64,000 nucleotides of DNA, taken from the NCBI RefSeq assembly GCF_032854445.1, contig NC_088302.1, positions 16,055,338 to 16,119,337 on the forward strand, in the 5' to 3' direction. Source of the DNA: Liolophura sinensis. Its lineage: Eukaryota > Mollusca > Polyplacophora > Chitonida > Chitonidae. A program made the translations under genes and the position numbers. The notes under the pieces are model-generated. The model had not been told where the DNA came from. It saw nothing but the letters and a program-made list of their open reading frames with translations, and searched no databases. How positions within the stretch are numbered: position 1 is the stretch's first letter; each line of letters starts with the position of its first letter. Shown here one piece after another: positions 40,701 to 50,815 of the stretch.

Positions 40701-43700
40701 TACAGTAATTAATGGCCTACCTGCCTTCTTTGATCTGTGGTGTCTGTGCTAGTCTTCGGGCGTCAGTTTGAGTATAAGGTTCCTTAGCTTCAGATCATCT
40801 TCTCATTACCCTGAGCTGAAGTTCTCATCTTGCTTGCCAGTTTCCTGTGTCACCCAGCGACTAATAAAGCAGAGGCATGTGCGACAAAATATTTAACTTG
40901 GGATGGGTCAGGTTGTAAATTAATTGGCCATATAGTTAGACTGTTACTGGGTAGCCTCGTGTAAGTCAACATGGAGCAGTTGTGTCACTTTATCTGCTTT
41001 GCCTGTTTTCATTACCATTAATTGTCACTTTCCCATGTTCTGGCGCAACTGTCTACATTGACTGTAATGAAAACAGAATTTATGGTGACATTAAACATTT
41101 TGAAATGTAAAGGTCAAGGTTGCAATTTGTGTCTTCAGCTGAGTTAAAAGTCGCACCTAGATAGTGATTGTTTCGGGTTCTGCCTGAGATTAAAACATTC
41201 CTGTGTCCATAGTAATCTGATTCAAATGTAATTTTTATCTGGTTCATATTTATAAATGTTACTCATTAATGAAGCAAGGGTCACCTTAACATCAAAAATA
41301 ACATTTGATCATAAGGACATCGTTATCTCATTATTGCCATCACAGAAGTATGTTACATGTAAACAGTGGTATTTCTGTTTTGCATGTGCGAAAGTCCAAA
41401 AAAGACATCTGGCAAGCTCACATTTGCCAACTCACGTAGGGAAGAGCAGAACATCTGGTAAGCTCACATTCCCTAACTTACATAGGGAAGAGCAGAACAT
41501 CTGGCAAGCTCACATTCCCTAACTCACAAAGGGAAGAGCAGAACATCTGGCAAGCTCGCATTCCCTAACTCACTTAGGGAAGAGCAGAATGCTTGGAAAC
41601 ATGTTTGGCTTCTGAAGTAAAAGCGGGCATTCAGTGGACTATTCTCCACCCTGTTAACAGATCAGAACTTTATTGACTGCCAGGAACCGAGCAAAGACTT
41701 GAACTGTTTGAACCAGATGTGTGATTAATAGGCTTTAGCCGTTCATTTTGATTTGTATATATATTATTCGTGAGAAAGTAGATACTTTCTGTCCTCCTGT
41801 CTTTACTCATGCTGTGAACTTAGCTGGCGCTTCCTTGCACTGGTTCTTCTAGTACTGCTCTACATGTGGCAAATTTACAAAAAAACTCCATTAGTTTTTT
41901 TTCCTCCCCGTTTAAATTTCTATTACCATTTCGCACGTACATCCGTTATCTTTTTATTGATGTGTCCAAAATGGATGTTTCAAAATCACAAGCCAAGCGA
42001 GTCTTCCATACGAAGTAAAAGCTGGTCACATTTTCCCATTATTGAAGGGAAAAAAACCTCCAGACTTTCAGGTCATCATCCGTCAATCTATTCATCATTC
42101 TCAATCTAGTGTGTCAACAAAAGCCATTTTGCAGGATGTGTCAGCGCCTGTGATGGACTTTCACTTTTGGACCCCTGCGTGTGGACTGTTTACAATTTCT
42201 TAAGCACACACCATTTGGTTGTTGACGTTGTACCCTCCTGTCACCATGGCTTCATTCCCATGAGGCTCTGCTCTAAAAGCTAGGTAAACAGTTTCTGGAA
42301 AGTGTGCCATTCTCCAGTGCCATTATCATGTTGCTATCCTGATGATTGTCTATCTCACTTGAATATGGCTTTAGTAATTCATATCTTTGTATTGCTTTGT
42401 TACATCTCCAGTTTAACAGGGTATTTGTACCGAAGAGAAGAAAAGAACTCTTCTGTGTGACTTTCTCACTGAGATGTATTAAGGAAATGTGAGATAAGCT
42501 AACAGTATGTGATTGAGTTTCCAATTTGAAAGAAGTGTGTCATTTTTATTTGAGTGAATTTTGGCCCTGAATGATTTGCGATGAATCGATAATGAAGGTA
42601 GATTGGAAGAATCATTTTTGAGATTGCCATGTTGATATTACATCAAATTCAACTTGAAGGCCAGACGAAAGTCAATAGCTCACACAAATGACCAGTCTAT
42701 TTGTAAAAATACACTTCATTGACTCTTTCAACCAATCAGATTACAGCTTTGGCCATAGTCATCTGATCAGAATTTCCTTAAGTAATTGGCTTTGGCATTT
42801 GTGCTTATCTAATCTCAGGATGACCTCAGGTGTGTCAGGATGACCATTCGTTACCCTCCGGTAGTGTCCCCAGACATTTTTAGATCTGACACGTCGCAAA
42901 AACCTTTCAAATTTCCAGCTGTGATATTGAATGGTTTCCGTGACTCATAACAATCCTGTCTACCTGAGAAATGAGAACCGCTGATTATATAGCACCCATC
43001 TAATAATGTCCGTATGAAATAGTTCTGGTTTGCCTGTTTGCATCAGTCTGGCAAAATAGATTAGCATAATTGATGTGAAATGGTTCACGGACTGCAGGGT
43101 TTGTGTTTAGGAAGGATGTATAAAGGAAATGTGAGATAAGCTAACAATATGTGATTGAGTTTCCAATTTGAAAGAAGTGTGTCAGTTTGATTTGAGTGAA
43201 ATTTTGTCCTTGAATGATGTGCAATGAATGAATAATGCAGATAGATTGGAAGGATCGTTTTTGAGATTGCCATGTTGATATTACATCAAATTCAACCTGA
43301 GGGCCAGACAAAAGCCAATAGCTTATGCAAATGACTATTGTATTTGTAATAATACACTTTATTGACTCTTTCAACCAATCAGATTACAGATCATCTGTCA
43401 TCTGATCAGAATTTCCTTAAGTAATTGGCTTTGGGGTTTGTGCTTATCTAATCTCTGGGTGTCGGGATGACCATTCGTTACCCTCCTGTAGTGCCCCCAG
43501 ACATTTTCAGATCTGACACGTCGCCAAACCTTTCAGATTTCCAGCTGTGATATTCAGTGGTTTCCGTGACTCATAACAATTCTGTCCTGTCTATCTGAGA
43601 AATGAGAACCGCTGATTATATAGCACCCATCGAATAATGTCAGTATGAAATAGTTCTGGTTTGCCTGTTTGCATCAGTCTGGCAAAATAGATTAGCATAA

Positions 43701-46700
43701 TACATCTAATAATTCTAATCAAATTTTCATCAGCACGGACGCTCAAGGTAAAAGCATGTTTGCGAAAAAATCTTAAAGTATTGTAGGTTTACTGAGTTGA
43801 AGGTGGAGTAGATCCACATCGTGTGGCAGCTGCTAGACATTTATAAGAGACTGCATTTTCACATTTAATAAACAGTAGGTTACCTTGGAAATGTTTTATT
43901 TGTTAGCCCATATGTTTGAAATATGCATGCCCTAGTTTGCTAATTGCACCTCAAAGCCCATTTTCTTTGTTTTTGACTCCTGGTTCTTTTTGCTGTAACC
44001 AGCTTACAGAAGATTTCTATTTGTGGATTCCCAAGCAGTATTGGGACTCACAAGCTTTAGAAGGCTGAACAACGTCGTTTATTAGTGCAGCTTGAGCAGC
44101 CTCTAAGGGGGCCACTGATGGGACCAGAAACAGGAAGACATTGTTTTAAGCCTGCATGTATGGTTGAATCAGAACGAAGGATTTTCTTATTCTAAAAGTC
44201 AAATCCAAGCACACCATAGTCTGGTGTTCTCACTGTCTCCAAGGAATTATTACCAACATAATAAAGGCATTCAGCATAGAGAAAAAAAACAGAGCATCGA
44301 CAACATTGTGAGAGCTGGCAAGTGGTCACACGTATGGAGTGCCATATGCCCTCTTGTCAGTTTATCTCAATTAGGGTTTTATTCTAACTGTTCATCTGAG
44401 TGCATAAATAGCAGCAAATTACACACCCCCTAGCACTATGGCTTAAGCAGAATTCGGTGAAAAAATGCAGTGATGTTAACTGCAATTTATTAGACATCAC
44501 TGGTCTAGAATTACTCGGAATACTGTGTTGTCATAACATTTAACATACAATAGTATTAAAACAACGCAGAGTGACTAGGCCTCGAGGATGCTTATTCCAC
44601 CAACAATCATACGCAGATATTTTGGCAAAGTGAAAAAAATTCATCTTATGAGGTTTGTATAGTTCTTCTGAATAGACATGAATAATAACTGATAGTTTAT
44701 CATAGGACAAGTCTGTTAATCACCACATGCCGTGTTGGGATAACCCCTCAGGGTTTATACTGTGACAAACAATGCACTTTTGGTGTCATCTGTTTTCCCA
44801 ATGAAATCCACAGTACTAAGTGAGGTATACTAATAGCATGATGTTGTTTCCACAGCCTGTGAAGACACAGAGTCCGACTCTTGTGTATATGGATCTTGGG
44901 TGTCCCCAGCTCTAATGACCATGTACCTTCTAGTGGCCAACATACTTATGGTCAACTTACTCATCGCTAGATTCAAGTAAGTAACCCACTGGGGAAACTA
45001 CATGTATATCAAGCTCCTGCTGTGAAGAAATATTTTTAAAGATAAGTTGTACTTAAATTTGAGTACCTATCTTCTGATAAAATAAAGAACATTGTATTTT
45101 GTAAAATTTTGGAGTCCATTGTGCTAAATATAAGCGTCATGTCCGACATTCATATACCATTCGTATTCGGTAAAGGGCGTTCCAAGTCGATAATCGCAAG
45201 ATCCATTTTTAAAACAACGTTGAACACTAGCTCCTAAAGACAAAGGTATGTAAGAAATTATACAAATAAGAAATAAGGCCAGTAACATACAAGAGAGAAG
45301 CGGTCATCAGTTTTCAATGATGGCGGGCAGACTGGATATTCCAGGCATGAATTCCATATCAAAGTTCAAATTCGTAGTCCATGAATGAGTTCATACGATT
45401 AAACAAGTATCTAATACAGTTAGTGGCTGTGTCAATGAAAATTTTTGTCTTTCAGTGCAACTTTCCTGAGAAACAATGCAATGTCTCGAGAGATTTGGAA
45501 GTTCCAGCGCTATCATTTGATCATTGAGTATGAAATGAAGCCAATCCTGCCTCCCCCGTTGATTGTGTTTAGTCATCTTTATCTAGCTGCCAAGTACATC
45601 AAACGTCGATGTAAGGGCAAGAGGGACTACTTCGACAATGGCCTTAGTAAGTGGATATAGTGCTGAATATGACATCACATTGTGTAGTTATTGGAATAGA
45701 TGTATGCCATGATCCTCCAATAATACATGGTGAATTTTGTACGTCCTTTCTATACACTACACGGAATGTACACGTGTGAAATTGTCTATGTGAAATGATT
45801 GATGGACTGACTGCAAGGTTTGTGATCAGGAAGAACGTCCAGGATTTCATTGCTTCTTTATATCATATGCATTTAGACATTCAGACACAAGGTATTGGTT
45901 AAATAAACATGCTCGGGCTTACATGTGGAACAATAAGCCGTCTTATGGAGCCATTTTTTTTTACTTAAAGAAGATTGGACGTTAAATTATCTTTAAAGTT
46001 ATCGTTAAATTATTGAGTTGCTTGAAGTACATGTATTGCCCTTCGAAAATGGTCGTATATGTTTAAAGGCTAGTCTTAACATGGCCCTTGTTCACAAACT
46101 TGAAGATGTGCCATCAGCTCTAACTGCCATGATAATATATGCCTACAAATTGTTCACTGTGGCATAGGCAAGGGCATATTTTGTATGAGTGCATTAATCC
46201 ATCAATATATTTAAATGTCTATTTTGTGTCCACAGAACTGTTTTTGTCTCACGAAGACAAAGAGAAACTGCACGATTTTGAGGAGGAGTGTATGGTAGAT
46301 TATTTCAGGGAGAAAGAGAACAAGTTCCAGTCATCCTCTGATGAGAGAATACGTGTCACAAATGAAAGGTTGGTGCCTTGATGGAGGCTCTTCATATCGT
46401 GTAGACACTCCGGAATTTCAGACACATGTCTTCATAGATAATAAAGTATAAAAGTCATAACAACGTATGTGTTACAACATTTATGACCCTGCCCTGTGTA
46501 ACTGGAGCGTTTTGAATACCATAATTTGATCTGTTTTTGCAGATGTGATTATTTTCCCAAGGTATAAAGTAACTCGGATGTAAATCAGTTAATATATCAT
46601 CTTTTATCTTATTGACCTTAGTTACTAAGTTTCCTTAGTTACTAAGTTACCTTAGTTACTAAGTTACCATAGTAATGATGCCAAATGATGAAGTGTTCAT

Positions 46701-48494
46701 GTATGTCTCATAACAAAAAGCACAACAAAAAATTCATTCAAAACAGAATGTCACAAGTCCTAAGCCTGACCCAACAATTAACAATAATTCCCTTGTAATT
46801 TCAGGATTGAAAACATGACCATGCGTATGGATGACATGAATCAGAAGGAAAATTGCATTAAGCTGTCTCTACAGGGAATGGACTACCGCTTGTCCAAGCT
46901 GGAGGAGGTGGCCATTCAGACCTCCAGCACCCTGAGTCTAGTGTACGAGTTCATGAACCGACACATGACTCAACCTACCAGTATGGTATCTGTTCCCAGC
47001 CATGAGTCTTTGTTGTCCACAGAGGAGGGTCTGAAGGTGGAGACAAGTCACACGATTCCCATCAAAGAAACGTCGTCTTCAGTGATTGTGAGCTCCGGAG
47101 AAGAGACCATATTCCCTATGAACGCCGAAGATCATGTCCCTGATGACTCCCTAAAGAGCATCCCTACCCCATCTCTGGTTCACTCCAAGCGCCCTGTCAA
47201 GCAGAAATGCCTGAAGATGTTTACTGATTACAGTAAAACATACCTCTCCAGGCCTTCTCCTCTGGGCCAGCTCCAACGTTCCTACAGTCAGAGGACCCCA
47301 CGCAGTTCCAGAACGCGTTTGTCTCGCGCTCATCGGAGACGCAGCGACTCGGAGACAATGGCATGCAGGAGAACGCAATCTGCCAGAAATGACTTTGGCC
47401 AGCACGTTAGTCTGTCAGCTGGGGAAGCTCCCATGTCTCACCGTTCTGGTTCCAGAAGTTCAACGTCCCATAGTTCAGCTTCCATTCCTCGAGTGTCTAG
47501 CACAGGACTTCACCACCCTGTGCCAATCAGTCCAGGTCTGTTACAGAGGAGGCAAGGAAAAACCTCTCGGCTTAGGCTAAACATTTACAAGGCTGTAGAC
47601 GAATCCAGCAGTAGTGATGAAAATATCCCTGCAAAAGTTAGTTGTAGCTCGGGCTCTCACTCCAGCCAGGGGAAACAACCTTCACCATCCGTGTTTCGGC
47701 GACTAACTGCTCGAACAAGCAGCAAGGACCAACCGCCCACATCGTTAACGCTGGGAGACCCAGACAAGCCAAAGGAGGACTGTCCCAACGTGGGCAGAGA
47801 AAATCTGAATTCTCCAGTCCTCATACGTTCAGATCCCATACCTATCGCCAATGCCGTTATGGGAAATGACTTTCACAACCCACCTATCCAACTACCGATG
47901 TCTCCAGTGGCAGAGATTTCAGGAGTTCCTTATTCCACCCCGGTCTCCCATAGCCGCGTAGATGAGATGTGGATCCCTTCGGCCATGGTCAGGCCTCCAA
48001 TGACCCCCATTCTGACGCCCATGAGGGCTGAGTACACTAGCATCACAGACGACATCGACACGTCTTGCATGATGGACATCAGTCCGAACGGAAGCCCGCA
48101 GACTCCTCGAGGGCGTTACATGGACTCCATGAAGGAGGATGAGGACGGACAGAATGTCTCCAAACTGGACGCGTTCCTCAACGAACAGGCAATCCTGAAG
48201 AAAGCGGAGGAGCGGGAATGCCGGAAGATGGAGAGAGTGATCCGCCATCGACTGAGGCAAATCTCGCTGGATGACAGCGATAGCATCAGCAATATCGCCA
48301 AGCTGGTCGTTTCTGAGATGAATTTGACAGATATTAAAACACTGGAAGATGAAGGTAATGACGAAGAGGAGGATGACGAGATGGAAGAGGACATCCGTGA
48401 TCAGAGCACAAGCGTACAGGAGGACCGTCTTATGGCTGACGCCATTGAGATTCGGGTATCGCACACCTCTCTAGATAAGGAAGGTTTGGTGTAG
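34492..48494 (+). CDS. TRPM-family cation channel (TRPM1/3/6/7 type), 3' portion, six exons
   Basis: Joined exons are 34492-34740, 39525-39699, 44856-44976, 45456-45646, 46236-46368 and 46805-48494. All junctions are GT-AG, the phases fit, and 2559 nt encode 852 residues plus TAG. TRPM proteins are tetrameric plasma-membrane channels permeable to Ca2+ or other divalent cations. In order come the end of S2, S3, S4 and S4-S5 linker ([13 protein letters not shown]), S5 ([14 protein letters not shown]), the pore segment (FPNEEPSW, then [15 protein letters not shown]), S6, the TRP helix ([11 protein letters not shown]), the [16 protein letters not shown] region, [12 protein letters not shown] and a coiled coil. 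The tail is Ser/Pro-rich and then acidic, with no alpha-kinase domain, as in TRPM1/TRPM3. The gene is partial: S1, most of S2 and the N-terminal homology regions are missing, so the start is unknown. Family assignment is firm; the exact paralogue is not. Confidence 0.95.
35795..36070. repeat. Irregular field of acctcagatacacc-like words in both orientations
   Basis: Words such as acctcagatacacct, acctcaagtatac, tgaggtgtacta and ggtgtacttgaggta recur roughly every 15-40 bases, some on one strand and some on the other. The spacing is irregular, so this is not a simple minisatellite. It creates two overlapping spurious open frames. Confidence 0.7.
36156..36220 (+). mobile_element. SINE-like central fragment
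   Basis: The sequence gaagttgccaaaggctggtg followed by gtttacccgg resembles the central region of tRNA-derived SINEs known from molluscs. A related fragment lies at 39190-39245 (ggttgctaaaggctggtca). Only this part is preserved; the head and tail are not recognisable. Confidence 0.4.
38862..39113 (+). repeat. Dispersed repeat, copy 1 (pairs with 44316-44598)
   Basis: Matches the second copy in order: tggcaa.tggtcaca, a cagttta..cctca stretch, gggttttattc-like sequence, ttaagcaaa, gcagtgttgttaa, tcactggtctagaattactc and aaggcctcg. The identity is uneven, with small indels. The family is not one I recognise. Confidence 0.75.
39111..39333. repeat. Imperfect duplication in TRPM intron
   Basis: Two segments (about 39104-39188 and 39236-39333) share a.atacaca.aa.cattgaggtga, ttg.ctcc and gttgaaggtagctttg-like sequence. 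They are separated by a piece resembling a SINE central region (gtgggaaagtttcatcagca). Confidence 0.65.
39525..39699 (+). CDS. TRPM exon: S5, pore helix and selectivity filter
   Basis: This 175-bp exon runs from the acceptor ttttgacag to the donor gtaagt, in phase 0 and out with one base over. It encodes S5 ([20 protein letters not shown]), the pre-pore FPNEEPSW and the filter region [15 protein letters not shown]. The acidic residues after the filter are those typical of divalent-permeable TRPM1/3/6/7 channels. Confidence 0.96.
40019..40144. mobile_element. MITE-like element with terminal inverted repeats
   Basis: The left end gggcccagttgttcgaaagt is mirrored by the right end, whose reverse complement reads gggaccggttgttcaaacgt; both continue with gtatta. 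The arms are about 26 bases and the element is about 126 bp long with no coding capacity. It is presumably a non-autonomous DNA transposon. No target-site duplication is obvious. The open frames on both strands here are by-products. Confidence 0.8.
41405..41588. repeat. 46-bp minisatellite, four copies
   Basis: Exactly four 46-base units starting acatctggcaagctcacatt and ending agggaagagcaga lie head to tail. The first unit is the most diverged. Confidence 0.95.
42474..43701. repeat. ~590-bp direct tandem duplication
   Basis: Copy 1 is about 42474-43070 and copy 2 about 43118-43701, separated by about 47 bases. Both run from aaggaaatgtgagataagct to ggcaaaatagattagcataa, with small indels and scattered substitutions throughout (I judge roughly nine bases in ten identical). 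No coding potential or terminal inverted repeats were seen. Confidence 0.92.
44316..44598 (+). repeat. Dispersed repeat, copy 2 (pairs with 38862-39113)
   Basis: Second copy of the unrecognised repeat in the previous TRPM intron, in the same orientation. The best match is atcactggtctagaattact and taggcctcg. Confidence 0.75.
44856..44976 (+). CDS. TRPM exon: outer pore turret and S6
   Basis: This 121-bp exon completes the proline codon of the preceding exon and ends with two bases over. It encodes [15 protein letters not shown], whose two cysteines match the pore-turret pair of TRPM1/3/6/7, then S6 ([21 protein letters not shown]). The turret is shorter than in vertebrate TRPM3. The lower S6 reads LLIARF where relatives usually have LLIAVF. 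Confidence 0.96.
44977..45455 (+). other. TRPM intron, 479 bp
   Basis: Donor gtaagt, acceptor tctttcag. Close to half of it is a copy of the dispersed module D. Confidence 0.9.
45145..45335 (+). repeat. Dispersed module D inside a TRPM intron
   Basis: Aligns with the modules at 52553, 54235 and 56884: gacattcatatacca, gcgttccaagtcgataatcg, caagatcc, aaaacaacgtt, a gaaataaggcc part and gagagaagcggtcatcagtt followed by ttcaatgatg. It lies in the sense orientation of TRPM. Confidence 0.8.
45456..45646 (+). CDS. TRPM exon: TRP helix and following region
   Basis: This 191-bp exon completes an Asn codon and encodes [20 protein letters not shown], the TRP-box helix, then [13 protein letters not shown] and a basic stretch [18 protein letters not shown]. 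The donor is gtaagt after one base of the next codon. PxLPPPLIxxSH is strongly conserved in TRPM1/3/6/7. Confidence 0.96.
45647..46235 (+). other. TRPM intron, 589 bp
   Basis: Donor gtaagt, acceptor gtccacag. No repeat or other feature was recognised in it. Confidence 0.85.
46236..46368 (+). CDS. TRPM exon: post-TRP connecting region
   Basis: This 133-bp exon completes a Lys codon and encodes [20 protein letters not shown], then [10 protein letters not shown] and [11 protein letters not shown]. It ends with two bases of an Arg codon before gttggtg, a weaker but GT donor. The DFEEQC/YFREK/DERIRVT signature is diagnostic for TRPM1/3/6/7. Confidence 0.95.
46369..46804 (+). other. TRPM intron, 436 bp
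   Basis: Donor gttggt, acceptor atttcag. It contains a 17-bp tandem repeat with near-palindromic units at 46616-46669. Confidence 0.85.
46616..46669. repeat. 17-bp tandem repeat, three copies, near-palindromic unit
   Basis: ccttagttactaagtt is repeated three times with slight changes. The core cttagttactaag is almost its own reverse complement, so the region can fold on itself. Confidence 0.85.
46805..48494 (+). CDS. TRPM terminal exon: coiled coil and long cytoplasmic tail
   Basis: This 1690-bp exon encodes 562 residues after the split Arg codon and ends in TAG. It begins with [16 protein letters not shown] and [15 protein letters not shown], the coiled coil that holds TRPM tetramers together. 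Next is a long low-complexity part rich in Ser, Arg and Pro (roughly 47260-47550), with a SSSSDEN acidic patch near 47606. A Pro/Met-rich stretch follows, then a charged segment ([18 protein letters not shown]) and an acidic patch [11 protein letters not shown] near the end. There is no kinase domain. The lack of introns and strong codon bias make it the longest open frame in the window. Confidence 0.95.
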
Positions 48495-49380
48495 ATTGTT
48501 AATTTGATAGCAACCTTTGTAGAGCTGTATCTGTGATCACACCTGACGTCCCTCCTTCCATGCACCTTAACGACATGCAATCAACTACAAAGCAATACTA
48601 GCACGTTTGTCAGTACGCGAGTAGGTGTTAGGTATGTGCGTAAATTGGGTGAATGTCGTTGAAGCCACTTATTAAGCATATCTGCATTTTTTTTTATCAA
48701 GGACAGTCAGGTTGACTGCTGATTTATGTGGTCTCATGAGATTTTTAATACAAGATGAAAAATACATTTGCCATTTAACCAGTTTCGCCACGGTAATTTA
48801 TCGCAGAAGAGAAACAGTTAATTTATTGTTTGTTGATATCTTCACAGTCACAATGTTGATTTTATGATTCCTGATGAATTTGTTTTCCAACAATGTGCCA
48901 TCAACATTTATAATGTATTACATTGTGTGCAATATCACGAGAGATTAGGTAAGAAGTGCATATAGCACAGAGATACAACGCTAAACATGTCGTAGTGAAT
49001 TGATTTATGTATTCGTCATCTTCAGTTTGTGACTCCAATGCTTTTTGTTCTTATCAGTCGATTTTAATATTTTCTTTTCGTGAATGTCAAAAAGGTTTAC
49101 ATGAAATATTTGGCCGTAACAGCTCTCTTGACGGAATTTGTTTGCGTTTTTCACTGAATGAAGTCACTTACAGGCGTGTTTGGTGTTTTGTTTATATGCA
49201 TACATAAATTGCCTTAGGCCAAACTGATTGTCGTTTTATGACTGAAATACTCGTGAAGGTATAGCCAAATTAAAGTGTGTCAAGAAGTCATTGCTTTGTA
49301 GAACTGATGCTGACATTGACTGAATACGGAGGTCTATGAATTTCTGAACAATCCTTCTGATTTTACAACTGAAGTCCACT

Positions 49381-49469
<89 letters not shown>

Positions 49470-50080
49470 TGCACAACGGCGACAAAACATCGTATCCCCC
49501 ATGCACTATCTTGATAATTGTTGTTGTTGTTGTTTCCCATGTGCAAACCAGGGTAATTGTTGTTTTTCAAAGATACACCTTTGAAAGATTCTTGTTTCCA
49601 AGGTTGTAATTTAAATAGATATTTTCTGAAATCTGGCGCACAATGGTTGCTTCAGGCCAATATTGGATGTTTAGCAAGCAAGATATGCGAAGAGGAAATT
49701 CCAGTCGTAAATATGAATATTTATACCACCATGCTCCAATCAAATCCTCAGACGGGTATTTCCTTTCGTAAAGATTTTCTTCTCTTGATTACATTTTGTT
49801 GCAATAAGAATAGCAATTGATGTTTCTCATTCTGTATGTCACAGCTCTGCGTGTGTAGTCAAACACTTTTTCTACCTGGATAACGCTTTTGGGAGATTCT
49901 GTAACATATGAGGGGAGAAAGAAGAACTAAGTGATCGGGTGTGTCTGTGTTGTATAAACATGACATTGGGAGTTTTAACTTTCCTTTTGATTGAGGTATT
50001 AAGGTGATGGTCGAGAGAAAATTATAATCTGTGGCGTTCCTAAGGTTCTGATTATAAAAAAAATAAAAGAAAGCCAAAGT
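48495..50080 (+). other. Probable TRPM 3' UTR and 3' flank
   Basis: No open frame continues after the stop. The first AATAAA downstream is at about 50062-50067, which would give a 3' UTR of about 1.6 kb. This signal lies in an A-rich stretch, so the end is only a proposal. Confidence 0.45.
49383..49464. repeat. (AT)n(GT)n compound microsatellite
   Basis: About 28 AT/TA dinucleotides run directly into about 12 TG units. It lies in the presumed 3' UTR of TRPM. The tyrosine/isoleucine-rich and His/Thr-rich open frames on the minus strand here come from the repeat. Confidence 0.97.
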
Positions 50081-50639
50081 AATTGCGACTTTTTGTACTA
50101 TGAAAGGAAATCAAAACTACTCTTTGGGGTTTGGGGGTATAGTGTTGGGAACAAGGTAAACAGTAATCCCATCTGCTTTAAAGTGTTAATGGAATGGTCA
50201 GAAATACTTAATTGATGTCGTTTGGTGCGGGTCGAAAAAAGAGATAAGCCTGTCTTCTGAGATTAGAAACTAAAGTACTGCATGTTGCATGATATTCTCA
50301 CATTATATGAGATTTTGGGGGTTATTTTCTAACATGCAAGAATTCCACAGCACCGTTACTGCCATTTGTTTGTGATGTTTTCCCATCTTTCGTTCACGTA
50401 AAGATTATTCTTGTGAAACTTATATGCAACATTATAGGATTGCAGTAATGCAATGTTATATAAAGGTTGTTGACAAAGATTTTCTAAAATGTGCCACCTG
50501 CTTCATTTTTAATAATTTGGCAGCGTTCCCACTAGTCTTGCGAAAAGCACAGTTCAGTATTATGATGTACACGATTCCGTAACGGTTAAACTAAACCATA
50601 AACTCTCTACTGCTTAAGACTCAAAGTTCTTCGTGGGTT

Positions 50640-50657
50640 TAATAATAATAATAATAA
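50640..50657. repeat. (TAA)n microsatellite
   Basis: Six TAA/AAT units immediately flank the inverted-repeat element at 50658-50815. Confidence 0.85.
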
Positions 50658-50815
50658 TGAAGTCAAGGCCTCACCACGTAAATGTAGCAAAGGTTTCACA
50701 AGCTTCCGATCCACATGACGGGATCATTATCCTTACCACTATTGTTCCCGGATCTATTGTGGATCGAAAGCTTGTAAAACCTTTGTTACATTTACGTGGT
50801 GATGCCTTGACTTTA
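50658..50815. mobile_element. Fold-back element with ~57-bp arms
   Basis: The left arm (about 50659-50716, gaagtcaaggcctcaccacg then taaatgta.caaaggttt) is the reverse complement, with few mismatches, of the right arm (about 50759-50815). The spacer is about 42 bases. It has no coding capacity and is best described as a MITE or fold-back element. Its RNA would make a long hairpin. Confidence 0.88.

Larger units (their letters stand above)
39700..44855 (+). other. TRPM intron, about 5.2 kb, repeat-rich
   Basis: Donor gtaagt, acceptor tttccacag. It holds a short element with terminal inverted repeats (40019-40144), a 46-bp minisatellite (41405-41588), a ~590-bp tandem duplication (42474-43701) and a second copy of a dispersed repeat (44316-44598). 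No exon was recognised inside. Confidence 0.85.

Noticed and set aside
41256-41522. 88-residue open frame with repeated AHIP/SHLP words
   Set aside because: Produced by the 46-bp minisatellite, whose unit is not a multiple of three.
47919-48464. 181-residue minus-strand open frame
   Set aside because: Antisense shadow of the conserved TRPM terminal exon.
49236-49570. Open frames with Tyr-Ile and His-Thr repeats
   Set aside because: Direct translation of the (AT)n(GT)n microsatellite.
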